This document shows positions 1 through 8,044 of a DNA stretch of 64,000 nucleotides, piece after piece. The position numbers were made by a program, and so were the translations under genes. Numbering within the stretch: the first letter of the stretch is position 1; the number at the start of each line of letters is the position of its first letter. Source of the stretch: Vreelandella zhaodongensis (GTDB lineage: Bacteria > Pseudomonadota > Gammaproteobacteria > Pseudomonadales > Halomonadaceae); NCBI RefSeq assembly GCF_013415115.1, contig NZ_JACCDD010000008.1:1-64000 (forward strand). Direction: 5' to 3'. The notes beneath the pieces are model-generated. The model saw only the letters and a list, made by a program, of their open reading frames with translations. It was not told where the DNA came from and made no database searches.

Positions 1-76
1 ACTCAGAAGTGAAACCGCTTAGCGCCGATGGTAGTGTGGGGTCTCCCCATGCGAGAGTAGGTCATCGTCAGGCACT
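1..76 (+). rRNA. rrf: 5S ribosomal RNA, 3' part
   Basis: The first ~76 bases match the 3' two thirds of gammaproteobacterial 5S rRNA, including the conserved run around GCGCCGATGGTAGTG, the GGGGTCTCCCC stem-loop and the final CAGGCA-type end. The 5' part lies outside the window. A strong intrinsic terminator follows about 12 bases later, so this is the end of an rRNA operon read on the plus strand. The exact 3' end (about 75-77) is set by analogy with E. coli 5S. Confidence 0.93.
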
Positions 77-87
77 TATTAAACAAG

Positions 88-115
88 AAACCCAGCCAAC
101 CGGCTGGGTTTTTTG
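88..115 (+). terminator. rRNA operon terminator
   Basis: Rho-independent hairpin: CCCAGCC (91-97) pairs with GGCTGGG (102-108) across an AACC loop, extended by AAA/TTT and followed by a T-rich tract to about 115. It lies directly behind the 5S gene. Confidence 0.92.
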
Positions 116-383
116 TTTGTGTTTATCGCACCGTCATTCCCTAGTCATTGCGCCGTCATCCCCGAGTGGGGTTTTTGCGCCTTGGGGATTTTTTATGCTG
201 ATGTTTTGCCTTCGTTTACGCCACGTTTCATCTCTAAACACTGGTTTTAATATATATAATAACAATAGGTTACTGGGTTAAGCTGGAATGAGCTATGCAC
301 AGCATCTAGTATGTTAAGGCACGGATTATGAGTACGGTTTCATAAGTCTATTTCATAAGCACTATCTCAGGAGGAGAAGCGAT

Positions 384-572
384 ATGAGCACACAGTTGAT
401 CAAGAAGCTCGCAGTGGCATTACTGATGGCGATGATGGTGGGTGGTCTGGCTGCTTGTGATAATCAAGGCCCTGCGGAAGAAGCTGGTGAAAGTATTGAT
501 GAAAGCATGGAAAGTGCCGGTGAAAGCATTGAAGAAATGGGCGAGAGCATCGAAGAGTCTGCTGACAATTAA
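384..572 (+). CDS. Small acidic lipoprotein with repeated GESIEES-like units
   Basis: 62 residues. Residues 1-24 form a lipoprotein signal: K-K near the start, a hydrophobic stretch, then lipobox LAAC with the acylated Cys at residue 25. The mature peptide is only about 38 residues, almost entirely Glu, Ser, Asp, Gly and Ala, built from repeated units of the type GESIDES, AGESIEEM, GESIEES, with no Lys or Arg after the Cys. A strong ribosome site (AGGAGGAG, 369-376) sits before the ATG. The plan (tiny lipoprotein, amphipathic repeats) recalls entericidin-like or coiled-coil envelope lipoproteins, but I recognise no specific family. Asp follows the Cys at +2 (CDN), which in enterobacteria would argue for inner-membrane retention; whether that rule holds here is unknown. 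Function unknown. Confidence 0.8.
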   Translation: MSTQLIKKLAVALLMAMMVGGLAACDNQGPAEEAGESIDESMESAGESIEEMGESIEESADN

Positions 573-613
573 GTACTAGAGATGCCGCAGCGTTCTGCGT
601 TAGCAGAGAATAA

Positions 614-637
614 AACAGCCGCTATCAAGCGGCTGTT
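614..637 (+). terminator. Hairpin after the small lipoprotein gene
   Basis: Nine-base-pair stem AACAGCCGC (614-622) / GCGGCTGTT (629-637) with a six-base loop, 41 bases after the lipoprotein stop. The following T run is weak (GTGCGTTC), so termination may be partial. The remainder to 791 holds no other structure I can support. Confidence 0.65.
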
Positions 638-791
638 GTGCGTTCTAAGGGTTCTCCACGGCATTGATAGTGCAAATCGCAGCGCGGGTATACTGGCCAT
701 ACGTAGAATATAATCAGTAGCTAGTTTACCGTGTGAGCTAGGAAGTAAGTTATTCTGATGTTACATATAAAGACAAAAATAGGGTGAAAAC

Positions 792-1367
792 GTGCGCTTA
801 CACCATGACCAAAGCCTATTATTAATTGTTGATTTTCAAGCTGGTTTATTGCCTGTCATTGAGGGCGGAGGAGCCGCTATAGATGAAGCGGCATGGCTGG
901 CTGGTATCGCCAATGCGTTGCAAGTTCCCATCTGGCTAACCGAGCAGTATCCAGAGAAGCTAGGTGGTACCGCACCTGTGTTATTAAATGCACTAGGCGA
1001 GCACCAAATCTGGCAAAAGAACCATTTTAGCGCGATGGAAGAGGCTCCATTTGCAGAAGCGCTCGCGGCACTTGGGCCCAAGCAAATAGTGATTTGCGGT
1101 ACAGAGGCGCATATTTGCGTGTTGCAAAGTGCGCTTGGTTTGTTAGAAGCGGGGTATCAAGTATTTTGGCTGAGTGAAGCGACGGCGAGCCGTCGCAGTG
1201 ATGAGGCTCGCTTTGCCCGAGAGCGCGCTTGTGCCAATGGCGCGGTAGCAGTCAGTGCTGACATGGTCGCCTATGAGTGGCTTTATCAATGCGATACGCC
1301 GATATTTAAGGAAGTTCACCAGCGCTTCCTCAGGCCGCGTTCAGCGCGTCCCGTGACATTCTTCTAA
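792..1367 (+). CDS. Isochorismatase-family cysteine hydrolase
   Basis: 191 residues with the cysteine-hydrolase fold signature. The expected catalytic triad is present: Asp in LLIVDFQAG near residue 14, Lys in QKNHFSAM near residue 77, and Cys in the GTEAHICV motif near residue 109, where the residue before the Cys forms the usual cis-peptide region. Families sharing this triad include nicotinamidases, YcaC-like hydrolases and isochorismatases. The substrate cannot be read from sequence. The start is GTG at 792 with AGGGTGA about five bases upstream. It converges on yaaA with an 11-base gap and has no obvious operon partner. Confidence 0.85.
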   Translation: MRLHHDQSLLLIVDFQAGLLPVIEGGGAAIDEAAWLAGIANALQVPIWLTEQYPEKLGGTAPVLLNALGEHQIWQKNHFSAMEEAPFAEALAALGPKQIVICGTEAHICVLQSALGLLEAGYQVFWLSEATASRRSDEARFARERACANGAVAVSADMVAYEWLYQCDTPIFKEVHQRFLRPRSARPVTFF

Positions 1368-1378
1368 CAGCACCAGTG

Positions 1379-2158
1379 TCAGCGATCGCTTTCTTTACGA
1401 GTGAAGACCAGCGTATCTCCTTGGGATGCTGCTTTATCGAAACGATAACCCGCAACGTCAAAGGCTGTCAGCTGGTCTGGGGCGTTGATTTGCTGCTGAA
1501 TAATCCATGCACTCATCAGGCCACGGGCTTTTTTGGCGTAAAAGCTGATAATTTTGAAGGAGCCGTTTTTCTCGTCTTTGAACACGGGGGTTATTACGCG
1601 CGCATCTAATTTTTTTGTATCGACCGCTTTAAAGTATTCATTGGACGCTAGGTTGACCAGCACGTTTGAGCCACTTTCTTCAATCGCGTTATTAAGCGCT
1701 TGCGTTAACGTCGGTTTCCAATACGCGTAAAGGTCGTTTCCAGCGTCGTTGGGCAGTTTGGTGCCCATCTCCAGGCGGTAGGGCTGAATTAAGTCTAGCG
1801 GGCGCAGTAAGCCGTATAGCCCGGATAGAATACGCAGATGTTGCTGAGCAAACTGGTTGTCGTCATCACTAAAGGTGTTGGCTTCCAGCCCTGTATATAC
1901 GTCTCCTTGAAAGGCCTGAACCGCCGGTTTGGCGTTATCCAAGGTGAATGGCGGCTGCCAGTCGGCAAAGCGCGCAGCGTTTAGGCCTGCCAACTTATCG
2001 CTGATGCCCATTAGATCGCTAAGTTGTTGCGGCGAGTAATCGCGCAGAATCTCAATTAAGGGTTTGCTACGGTCGAGAAAGTCGGGCTGCGTGACCTTAT
2101 CCGTTGTTGAGGGCGTTTCAAAGTCCAGCGTTTTGGCGGGGGAAATAACGCTCAGCAT
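1379..2158 (-). CDS. yaaA: YaaA peroxide-stress DNA-binding protein (DUF328)
   Basis: 259 residues, full length for the YaaA/UPF0246 family. The diagnostic opening [15 protein letters not shown] and the later [12 protein letters not shown] and [12 protein letters not shown] motifs are present. In E. coli YaaA is induced by OxyR and limits intracellular free iron and DNA damage during peroxide stress; it is reported to bind unusual DNA structures. It is a single gene here, converging with the isochorismatase-like gene and with its start 103 bases from the end of the tas-like gene on the same strand. Nothing in the upstream sequence lets me claim an OxyR site. Confidence 0.93.
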   Translation of the reverse strand: MLSVISPAKTLDFETPSTTDKVTQPDFLDRSKPLIEILRDYSPQQLSDLMGISDKLAGLNAARFADWQPPFTLDNAKPAVQAFQGDVYTGLEANTFSDDDNQFAQQHLRILSGLYGLLRPLDLIQPYRLEMGTKLPNDAGNDLYAYWKPTLTQALNNAIEESGSNVLVNLASNEYFKAVDTKKLDARVITPVFKDEKNGSFKIISFYAKKARGLMSAWIIQQQINAPDQLTAFDVAGYRFDKAASQGDTLVFTRKESDR

Positions 2159-2260
2159 GGCGTGCTCCTTATGCCGTGACAGAAAAAAGAAAATAACGGA
2201 TGCGATTATACCAAGCCTCGGCGATGGCCGAGGCTATCGGTTTGATAGTGGGAAACGCAA

Positions 2261-3292
2261 TTAGGGGCAGGGGTTAGGCATCTGACGGTGAATGTCATCG
2301 ATAGCGGTGAGCACGTCTTCATCCAGCTTAAGACTCTCGCTGTCGAGGTTACTTTCCAGCTGATCCATCGTGGTGGCGCCAATAATATTGCTGGTCAGGA
2401 AACGACGGGAATTTACAAATGCCAGTGCCATTTGGGCAGGATCTAGGTCATGCTCCTTGGCAAGCTGAACATAAGCACGCGTTGCGGTTTCTGCTTCTGG
2501 CGAGGTGTAGCGTTTAAAGCGCTCGTAGAGCGTCAAACGTCCTTTTGGCGGTTGTGCACCATCAAGATACTTGCCCGACAGAACACCAAAGCCCAGTGGC
2601 GAGTAAGCGAGCAAGCCCACGCCTTCACGGTGAGCGATCTCGGCGAGACCGACTTCAAATGTACGGTTGAGCAAGTTATAAGGATTTTGAATAGACGCTA
2701 CCCGAGGTAGCCCCAGCTGCTCTGATAACTGCAGCATCCGCATGACACCCCAGGGCGTTTCATTAGAAAGGCCGATAGCGCGTACTTTTCCGGCATCTAC
2801 CAGTTCCTTCAGCGCTGATAGCGTTTCTTCGAGCGGCGTTGCGTCTTCTTGCTCTTCATGGGTATAACCCAGCTGGCCAAAGAAGTTGGTTTTACGGTCT
2901 GGCCAGTGCAGCTGGTAGAGGTCGATATAGTCTGTGTTGAGCCGTGCAAGGCTGGTATCAACCGCCTGATGCAGATGGTCACGACTCATCTTGGGCCCTC
3001 CACGGATATGGTCTAAGCCAGGGCCAGCGGCTTTGGTGGCAATAATGACATCGTCTCTGGCGCTACGGGCTTTCAACCAACTGCCTATGTAAGACTCTGT
3101 TAGTCCTTGCGTTTCGGCCTTTGGCGGAACTGGATACATTTCAGCAGTGTCGATAAAGTTGATGCCAAAGGCAACCGCGCGATCGAGCTGTTCATGAGCT
3201 TCAGCTTCACTATTTTGTTCGCCGAAGGTCATGGTGCCTAAACAGAGTCGGCTGACCTCGATTCCAGTTCTACCCAGTGGGCGCGTTTGCAT
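2261..3292 (-). CDS. tas: Tas-like NADP(H)-dependent aldo/keto reductase
   Basis: 343 residues, the same length class as E. coli Tas and similar throughout: CLGTMTFGEQNSEAEAHEQLD near the start, then NFIDTAEMYPVPP with the catalytic Asp and Tyr of the aldo/keto reductase barrel, ATKAAGP carrying the Lys, and LYQLHWPD carrying the His. The C-terminal NIIGATTMDQLESN is the cofactor phosphate-binding segment. In E. coli Tas was found as a suppressor of tyrosine auxotrophy under starvation; the physiological substrate is unknown. It is divergent from the Sel1-repeat gene across a 252-base gap in which I see no clear promoter. Confidence 0.9.
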   Translation of the reverse strand: MQTRPLGRTGIEVSRLCLGTMTFGEQNSEAEAHEQLDRAVAFGINFIDTAEMYPVPPKAETQGLTESYIGSWLKARSARDDVIIATKAAGPGLDHIRGGPKMSRDHLHQAVDTSLARLNTDYIDLYQLHWPDRKTNFFGQLGYTHEEQEDATPLEETLSALKELVDAGKVRAIGLSNETPWGVMRMLQLSEQLGLPRVASIQNPYNLLNRTFEVGLAEIAHREGVGLLAYSPLGFGVLSGKYLDGAQPPKGRLTLYERFKRYTSPEAETATRAYVQLAKEHDLDPAQMALAFVNSRRFLTSNIIGATTMDQLESNLDSESLKLDEDVLTAIDDIHRQMPNPCP

Positions 3293-3544
3293 TATCGTCT
3301 CCTCAATTGAAGCGAAATTGCCTCAGGATACACGGTGGTAATCGCCGAGAATAATGGCGTGTGAGAGGCATGGTAGCGAGGCGCTACAAAAGCAGCAAAT
3401 TAATAGGGTTGAGTCGACGCGAAGGCAAGCGTATGCTTGCCAGCCCATCGATCAGCATAGTGCTGGTTTATCGTATGGTTAGCGGTCACTGAGCAGGAAC
3501 GACGGCTAGCCGAAGATCTCAACAGATAGGCAGGGTGGTTTGCC

Positions 3545-4039
3545 ATGCCGCAGGCATCATCTTTGTTCACTCGGCTAGAGTTTCGTCTAGCAGAACAGCT
3601 GTTTCATACGCGTTGGTTACTGCCGCGTTCGCCACGCACACAACGTTTAACGCTTCGCTTGCTTAAGCGTTGTGCAGAGGCTGGACATCCTAATGCTCAA
3701 TCCATTTATGGGCATATGCTGTTTCATCGCAGCATGTCACCTCACGATAAGGCGCGTGGTGCCCGCTACTTGTTAGAAGCGGCTCAGGCAGGCGATGTAA
3801 AATCTCAGTATCAAGCAGCGCAAATTCATGAGCACGGCTGTGTTCAGTATCCGCGACGTGAGGACTATGCGGTAACGTGGTACGCACGCGCTGCTCAATC
3901 GGGGCATTATTTGGCCGCAGAACGGTTGGCGCGCGCCTATCGCCTAGGTGAGCTAGGCTTGGTAGTAGATGGAGAGCAGGCCGCTTATTGGCAGCGCCTA
4001 GCGGATCGTCAGTCAACGACGGAAATGGCGGCTGCATAG
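3545..4039 (+). CDS. Sel1-repeat (TPR-like) protein
   Basis: 164 residues with about three Sel1-like repeats: one around residues 38-72 (AEAGHPNAQSIYGHML), one around 75-108 (LLEAAQAGDVKSQYQAAQIHEHG), and one around 115-150 (WYARAAQSGHYLAAERLARAYRLG). These form alpha-alpha hairpins used for protein-protein contacts. There is no signal peptide or membrane segment, so a cytoplasmic adaptor is likely. Partner and pathway are unknown. The exonuclease-like gene begins about 45 bases downstream on the same strand, so the two may be co-transcribed. Confidence 0.85.
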   Translation: MPQASSLFTRLEFRLAEQLFHTRWLLPRSPRTQRLTLRLLKRCAEAGHPNAQSIYGHMLFHRSMSPHDKARGARYLLEAAQAGDVKSQYQAAQIHEHGCVQYPRREDYAVTWYARAAQSGHYLAAERLARAYRLGELGLVVDGEQAAYWQRLADRQSTTEMAAA

Positions 4040-4085
4040 CAAAGTGCGCCCGTGCTGGCTGCTGCGAGAGTAAATGAGGAAATCA

Positions 4086-4598
4086 GTGTCCGAGACGCTA
4101 CCTACAGTGCTAGATATTGAAGCGTCCGGATTCGGTCGCGGTAGTTACCCTATTGAAGTTGGCATTGCACGTGCTGACGGTAGCTGCTGCGCGTTTCTTA
4201 TTCAGCCACTGGAGGAGTGGACTCACTGGGATCCTAAAGCAGAGCTTTTGCACGGGATTTCCCGTGAGCGCTTGCAGCAAGAAGGGTATCCCGTGCGTCA
4301 GGTGGCGCATTGGTTAAATGACGAGATGCGCGAGCTAGGCAAGGCCTACAGCGACAGCTGGGGTTACGATAATACTTGGCTGTCGCTGCTGTTTCATCAT
4401 GCGGGTATGCTACCGCGCTTTCGTTTAGAAGCCTTGCGCATTTTGCTCAGCGAAGCACAGCAGGCACTGTGGAGCGATACAAAAGAAGCGGTAATAGCAG
4501 AACTCGGTATCCATCGTCACCGCGCCGGAGAAGATGCGCGCCTGCTACAGCTCACCTACCAGCGCACACGGGCGCTTGCCGGGCAAACTAAGCGTTAA
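4086..4598 (+). CDS. DEDDh-type 3'-5' exonuclease-like protein
   Basis: 170 residues from the chosen start. The RNase T/DnaQ-like exonuclease pattern is present: DIEASG near the N-terminus gives the first Asp and Glu metal ligands, a central Asp lies in SWGYDNTWL, and HRAGEDA near the C-terminus gives the His-x4-Asp of the ExoIII motif. I prefer the GTG at 4086, which has GAGGA five bases upstream (4076-4080), over the in-frame ATG at 4074, which overlaps that ribosome site. The protein is short for the family, so it probably has only the nuclease domain. The nucleic-acid substrate cannot be predicted. Confidence 0.8.
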   Translation: MSETLPTVLDIEASGFGRGSYPIEVGIARADGSCCAFLIQPLEEWTHWDPKAELLHGISRERLQQEGYPVRQVAHWLNDEMRELGKAYSDSWGYDNTWLSLLFHHAGMLPRFRLEALRILLSEAQQALWSDTKEAVIAELGIHRHRAGEDARLLQLTYQRTRALAGQTKR

Positions 4599-4606
4599 AC
4601 TGCAAA

Positions 4607-4647
4607 GCCTCTGGTTAACGATTGTGCTCATCACGTTAATCAGAGGC
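4607..4647. terminator. Convergent-gene hairpin
   Basis: A 14-base inverted repeat, GCCTCTGGTTAACG (4607-4620) with CGTTAATCAGAGGC (4634-4647), one G-T pair, loop of 13. It lies between the plus-strand exonuclease gene and the minus-strand LOG gene and could serve both as a terminator, though neither side has a strong T tract. Confidence 0.6.
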
Positions 4648-4690
4648 TCCCTATCCCTGCTAGACACCGTTTGAGCTTTCAGCCGAACTC

Positions 4691-5236
4691 TCAGCTCAGT
4701 TGTGCTTCTAGCGCGTCCAATAGCTGTGCAGAGGTGGGCGCATCCATCAACATATCGCGCGTTGCTTGAGTCAAAAAGCCATGACTGACGGTGTTATCCA
4801 GAAAGCTCAGCAGCGGGGCATAAAAGCCATCGGTATCGAGTAGTCCCATGGGTTTGTCGTGAAGCCCTAAATAGCCCCAAGTCCAGATTTCAAACAGCTC
4901 TTCAAAGGTGCCAATGCCGCCGGGTAGGGCAATAAAGGCGTCAGCGTTAGCGGCCATGGTGGCTTTACGTTCGTGCATATTTGGCACGCGTATGAGCTCA
5001 GTTAAGCCAAAGTGTGCCTGCTCGCGCTCGACAAGATGATCAGGCATTACGCCAATCACCTTGCCGCCTGCTTCCAGCGCCGCATTCGCGAGCTCTCCCA
5101 TCAGACCAATACGCGCGCCGCCATACACCAGGGTGTGTCCGCGCGAGGCAATAGCGTTGCCAAGGGTATTGGCTGCTTGGCGAAAAGCGGGAGTGTTCCC
5201 CTCTCGGGAGCCTAGATATACACAAATTCGTGCCAT
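4691..5236 (-). CDS. LOG-family nucleotide 5'-monophosphate phosphoribohydrolase (TIGR00730)
   Basis: 181 residues with the Lonely Guy fold: ICVYLGSREGN at the N-terminus, VYGGARIGLMG nucleotide-binding loop, MHERK, and the hallmark LPGGIGTFEELFEIWTW near residues 104-120 containing the catalytic Arg/Glu-type active site of PGGxGTxxE. Members release a base from nucleoside 5'-monophosphates; in plants and some bacteria this activates cytokinins, while in most bacteria the physiological substrate is uncertain. It is the most downstream member of a run of six minus-strand genes starting at 8010. Confidence 0.9.
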   Translation of the reverse strand: MARICVYLGSREGNTPAFRQAANTLGNAIASRGHTLVYGGARIGLMGELANAALEAGGKVIGVMPDHLVEREQAHFGLTELIRVPNMHERKATMAANADAFIALPGGIGTFEELFEIWTWGYLGLHDKPMGLLDTDGFYAPLLSFLDNTVSHGFLTQATRDMLMDAPTSAQLLDALEAQLS

Positions 5237-5306
5237 GGTAAGGCGTCCTTATTACAGAACCGCCGCTTATGTGTGAGCGGTTGATGATCAGGCTGTTAAT
5301 GCGTCG

Positions 5307-5828
5307 TTAGCTTAGGCAGTGTTGAACGTTGTAGTGTTCATCCATCCATTGTCCGATGACATTATTACCACACAGGTGATGTGCATATTGGGTATGCAGG
5401 CAACGTACCTGTTGCCAGTTACTAATGCCGCCCACGCCACGCTCGGTGAGAACATCGCTATACCCAAGCTTGGCGACGTCGTCGCGTTGGGCATCGCTCA
5501 TATACGCCCAGCGTGCTTTCACGTAATCGCGATGGCTCTGTTGGTAAGCTTCTAGGAATTCTGGCTCTTCTTGTAGGCGTTGTTCCAGTGACTTAATGAC
5601 ACCCACCGCTTCAATGCGGGAAATCTCGATTTTGAGCAGATCCGAGCACAGCCAGTAAAGGGTGGGGAATGGCTTTCCATCGACAATGGGGGCCATGCGT
5701 AGTACAAGCGGGGTGCCGCTGGCATCGGTAGCGGCAACGGCTTCAATACCGCGGGGGGCTCGCCCGAGCTGTTGAGTGATAATAGCTAACTGGCGCTCGT
5801 CGGGCGCTTGGTCGGTACGAATTACCAT
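5307..5828 (-). CDS. DUF501 family protein
   Basis: 173 residues. The sequence follows the DUF501 pattern: an N-terminal LGRAPRGI segment, LRMAPIVDGKPFPTLYWL, SRIEAVG, then GVGGISN and a closing KCLHxxYAHHL-like stretch (VRCLHTQYAHHLCGNN). No biochemical role is known for the family. Conserved Cys and His near the C-terminus could bind a metal, which is inference. It lies 12 bases after the small unknown gene at 5841-6143, so the two are very probably in one transcript. Confidence 0.85.
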   Translation of the reverse strand: MVIRTDQAPDERQLAIITQQLGRAPRGIEAVAATDASGTPLVLRMAPIVDGKPFPTLYWLCSDLLKIEISRIEAVGVIKSLEQRLQEEPEFLEAYQQSHRDYVKARWAYMSDAQRDDVAKLGYSDVLTERGVGGISNWQQVRCLHTQYAHHLCGNNVIGQWMDEHYNVQHCLS

Positions 5829-5840
5829 TGCGTTGGTGTC

Positions 5841-6143
5841 TCACTTTCGGTCATCTTGGACAAACTTATTTGAGCGGCCAACGGCACGGAAGAAGCAGCG
5901 GTTGAGCTGTTCAGGCGAGGCTACATAGCGCCATGTCCGCTCACAGTATTCCGCGGCCCGCGCCATTAACACATCGTAAAGTCGATTGAACGGGGCATCA
6001 TAATCGTAGGGGTCTGCGCCGAACAAGCGGATATGTGGGTAGTCAGCAAAGCGCTCCATGAAATAGCGCTCAAGGTCGGCTTCAACGGCGCGATGCTGCG
6101 CCGTATTGTCAGGGTCGATCCAAAGATTATAACGGATTGCCAT
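5841..6143 (-). CDS. Hypothetical protein, 100 residues
   Basis: The reading frame is open further upstream, but the ATG at 6143 has a good ribosome site (GGGAGA, seven bases before) and begins MAIRYNLWID, so I use it. The protein is soluble, rich in Arg, Tyr and Asp, with segments RYFMERFADYPHIRLFGADPYDYDAP and RLYDVLMARAAEYCERTWRY that look like a mixed alpha/beta fold. I do not recognise the family. It sits between a thioesterase gene and the DUF501 gene in the same orientation. Confidence 0.7.
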   Translation of the reverse strand: MAIRYNLWIDPDNTAQHRAVEADLERYFMERFADYPHIRLFGADPYDYDAPFNRLYDVLMARAAEYCERTWRYVASPEQLNRCFFRAVGRSNKFVQDDRK

Positions 6144-6183
6144 GGGTATCTCCCAGCGCCCCGCCAAACGGTAGGGGGGTGAG

Positions 6184-6591
6184 TTAAGCAGGCGTTGGCG
6201 CGCTATGTAAGTGTGTGGATAGCGCATCGCGCAAATCACCTTCTATGGGCACTGCACGCTTCTCTTGATGATCGTACTGCACCAGTACGGTATGACCCAT
6301 ATTGGTCAGCGTACCATGCTGCCGCGCCTCCTGGGTGACGGTAAACGAGCTAGTACCTAAGCGCGTCAGGTAGGTACGTAGTTCGATGTCGTGGCCGTAA
6401 AACAGTTCAGCACGGTAGTCGACTTCCATCCGCGCCATAATCAAGCGCCACTGTTTCGGGTTGAGATCTGGCGTAAACAGCCTGAATAAGTCGTTACGTG
6501 CCAGCTCAAACCAAGCGGGTAAGCGTGTATTGTTAATATGACCTAATGCATCGGTATCGTAAAAAGCAGGCTCAATTATGCGGGTAAACAT
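6184..6591 (-). CDS. Hotdog-fold acyl-CoA thioesterase (YbgC/FadM-like)
   Basis: 135 residues from the chosen ATG. The 4HBT signature FYDTDALGHINNTRLPAWFELAR near residues 10-30 contains the catalytic Asp; the remaining beta-strands (MARMEVDYRAELFYGHDIEL, SSFTVTQEA) follow the family. These enzymes hydrolyse acyl-CoA thioesters; chain specificity is not predictable. The ATG at 6591 has AAGGA seven bases upstream; a further in-frame ATG at 6615 would add eight residues but has a weaker site. It is 60 bases downstream of the membrane-protein gene in the same direction. Confidence 0.85.
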   Translation of the reverse strand: MFTRIIEPAFYDTDALGHINNTRLPAWFELARNDLFRLFTPDLNPKQWRLIMARMEVDYRAELFYGHDIELRTYLTRLGTSSFTVTQEARQHGTLTNMGHTVLVQYDHQEKRAVPIEGDLRDALSTHLHSAPTPA

Positions 6592-6651
6592 CGGGGTATC
6601 CTTATTGTTATCCATCTGCGCTGTCCAGAATTACCCCTAGCGAGCGCTTGG

Positions 6652-7458
6652 TCAAGTAGTGCGACGCTGATACCACGTGGAGAACTGCATCCAGCCAAGC
6701 AGCCACAGCGTTGCAGTTGCGAACCCCGCCAATGTTCCCCAGAAAAGCCCTAACGTGCCGTAAGTCAAAGAAACGCATAGCGTATAGCTCAATAGCGAGC
6801 CAAGCCCCATTGGGTAGTGTTTGATCACGGTTGCCGCAGGTGCGAACCCATAGTTTAGATGCAGGATGAGTAGGAAAGGCAGCATGGTGACAGGAAATGC
6901 CGCTAGCGTGCCCGCCCAGGCTGGCGGTAGCCAATGAGCGAGCCAGGTAATCACAAAAACGATGGCGGTGGCCAAGCATGCTCGCGCGGCAAGCGCGGGA
7001 AACGAAAATGCACGACTGGCAGGGCTTTTTACATCAGGAATACGGCGAAATAACAGACTAAACACAGCGATGGCACAGAGCGTGACCAGCGTGCCGCTCA
7101 GCCGCGTAAAGCTGAATTGGGCAAGCACGGCACTAACCGCGAACCATGCAATAAAACCGCCTGCTAAACCGCCAGCAATGCCTTTAAACCCTGGTTGTCG
7201 ACCTGTGATTAAATAGCCTGCAACTAACGCCATCGTTGCGGTAAAGCCCGCCAGCGTATGGACTGCGCTTTGGGTTGCAAACAGCGGGGAAATTTCTAAA
7301 CCAATAAAAAACAGCGCCAATGCCGTTCCTAATGGGTAGCCCGCCAGCAGCCCGGCCATACGTGGGCTAGCACGCAAGGCAATAGCACCTAGACCCAGTA
7401 CCATCCCAATTGAGAGGCCTAGTTTTGCCAGCTGCCAAGTAAGAGGAACATCTATCAT
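6652..7458 (-). CDS. Multi-pass inner membrane protein, unknown family
   Basis: 268 residues with roughly eight to nine hydrophobic helices covering nearly the whole chain, short polar loops, and Gly-rich segments such as LAGYPLGTALALFFIGLE and GGLAGGFIAWF. A repeated small-residue pattern in both halves (LLAGYPLGTALALF early, TLAAFPVTMLPFLL late) suggests an internal duplication of the kind seen in transporters. No substrate motif is recognised. It belongs to the minus-strand run that includes the thioesterase and LOG genes. Confidence 0.75.
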   Translation of the reverse strand: MIDVPLTWQLAKLGLSIGMVLGLGAIALRASPRMAGLLAGYPLGTALALFFIGLEISPLFATQSAVHTLAGFTATMALVAGYLITGRQPGFKGIAGGLAGGFIAWFAVSAVLAQFSFTRLSGTLVTLCAIAVFSLLFRRIPDVKSPASRAFSFPALAARACLATAIVFVITWLAHWLPPAWAGTLAAFPVTMLPFLLILHLNYGFAPAATVIKHYPMGLGSLLSYTLCVSLTYGTLGLFWGTLAGFATATLWLLGWMQFSTWYQRRTT

Positions 7459-7572
7459 GCGGTGTTTTCCTTGCTGTTATTAAGCTGTAACTATTATTGT
7501 GCCGCTGCTTGGAGGAGCTGTTTAGGGGGGGAATCGTGTCAGCGAGCGCGCGTTTGCCGATTGATTGGCTGG

Positions 7573-8010
7573 CTAAACCAAGCGTAGGCCTTGCTGGTCG
7601 CGCCAAGCGGCCTCTAAAGCATGTTCGAGCGGCACTTGTAAGTGGGACGGTAATGCATCATGGGCGGCTTGTAGTGAATCAAATGACCGGTTGCGCAGCC
7701 AGCAGTAAGCCCAGGCGCAGGCCTCTGCATCGCTTTGTGGGGTGGGGCGGGCGGGCATCTGGTTGAGTAAAAACACCGCCGTGCGTGGGGCCCAGAGTGG
7801 CATCTCACCCTGCTCGTCGCGGCTCCACTGCTCAAGTGTGGCACCGCTTGGTGTCTCTTCGGGCGTGCCTAATTTTGCAACGCGTGCTGTTTCAGCCAAA
7901 ATTAGCGCCAGCTGGTTAGTATCTGCCTGGCCAAGTGATCGCCACTGCCGCAACAACGCTGATAGCCCAGCCCGCATCTTGGTATAAAAGTCATCTTGCG
8001 GCATGCTCAA
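7573..8010 (-). CDS. Hypothetical soluble protein, 145 residues
   Basis: Predicted all-helical and soluble; features include an early LSALLRQWRSLGQAD helix and a Trp-rich centre (EACAWAYCWLRNRSFDS). I do not recognise the family. Two starts are possible: TTG at 8010 is spaced six bases from GGGAG, while the ATG at 8004 is farther than usual, so the TTG is the better-placed start. The gene is the first of the minus-strand run and is divergent from the PatB/MalY gene, whose start lies only 34 bases away, so promoters must overlap the coding ends. Confidence 0.65.
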   Translation of the reverse strand: MSMPQDDFYTKMRAGLSALLRQWRSLGQADTNQLALILAETARVAKLGTPEETPSGATLEQWSRDEQGEMPLWAPRTAVFLLNQMPARPTPQSDAEACAWAYCWLRNRSFDSLQAAHDALPSHLQVPLEHALEAAWRDQQGLRLV

Positions 8011-8044
8011 TATTTACTCCCGAGAAACATAAGTGAGATTAGTT

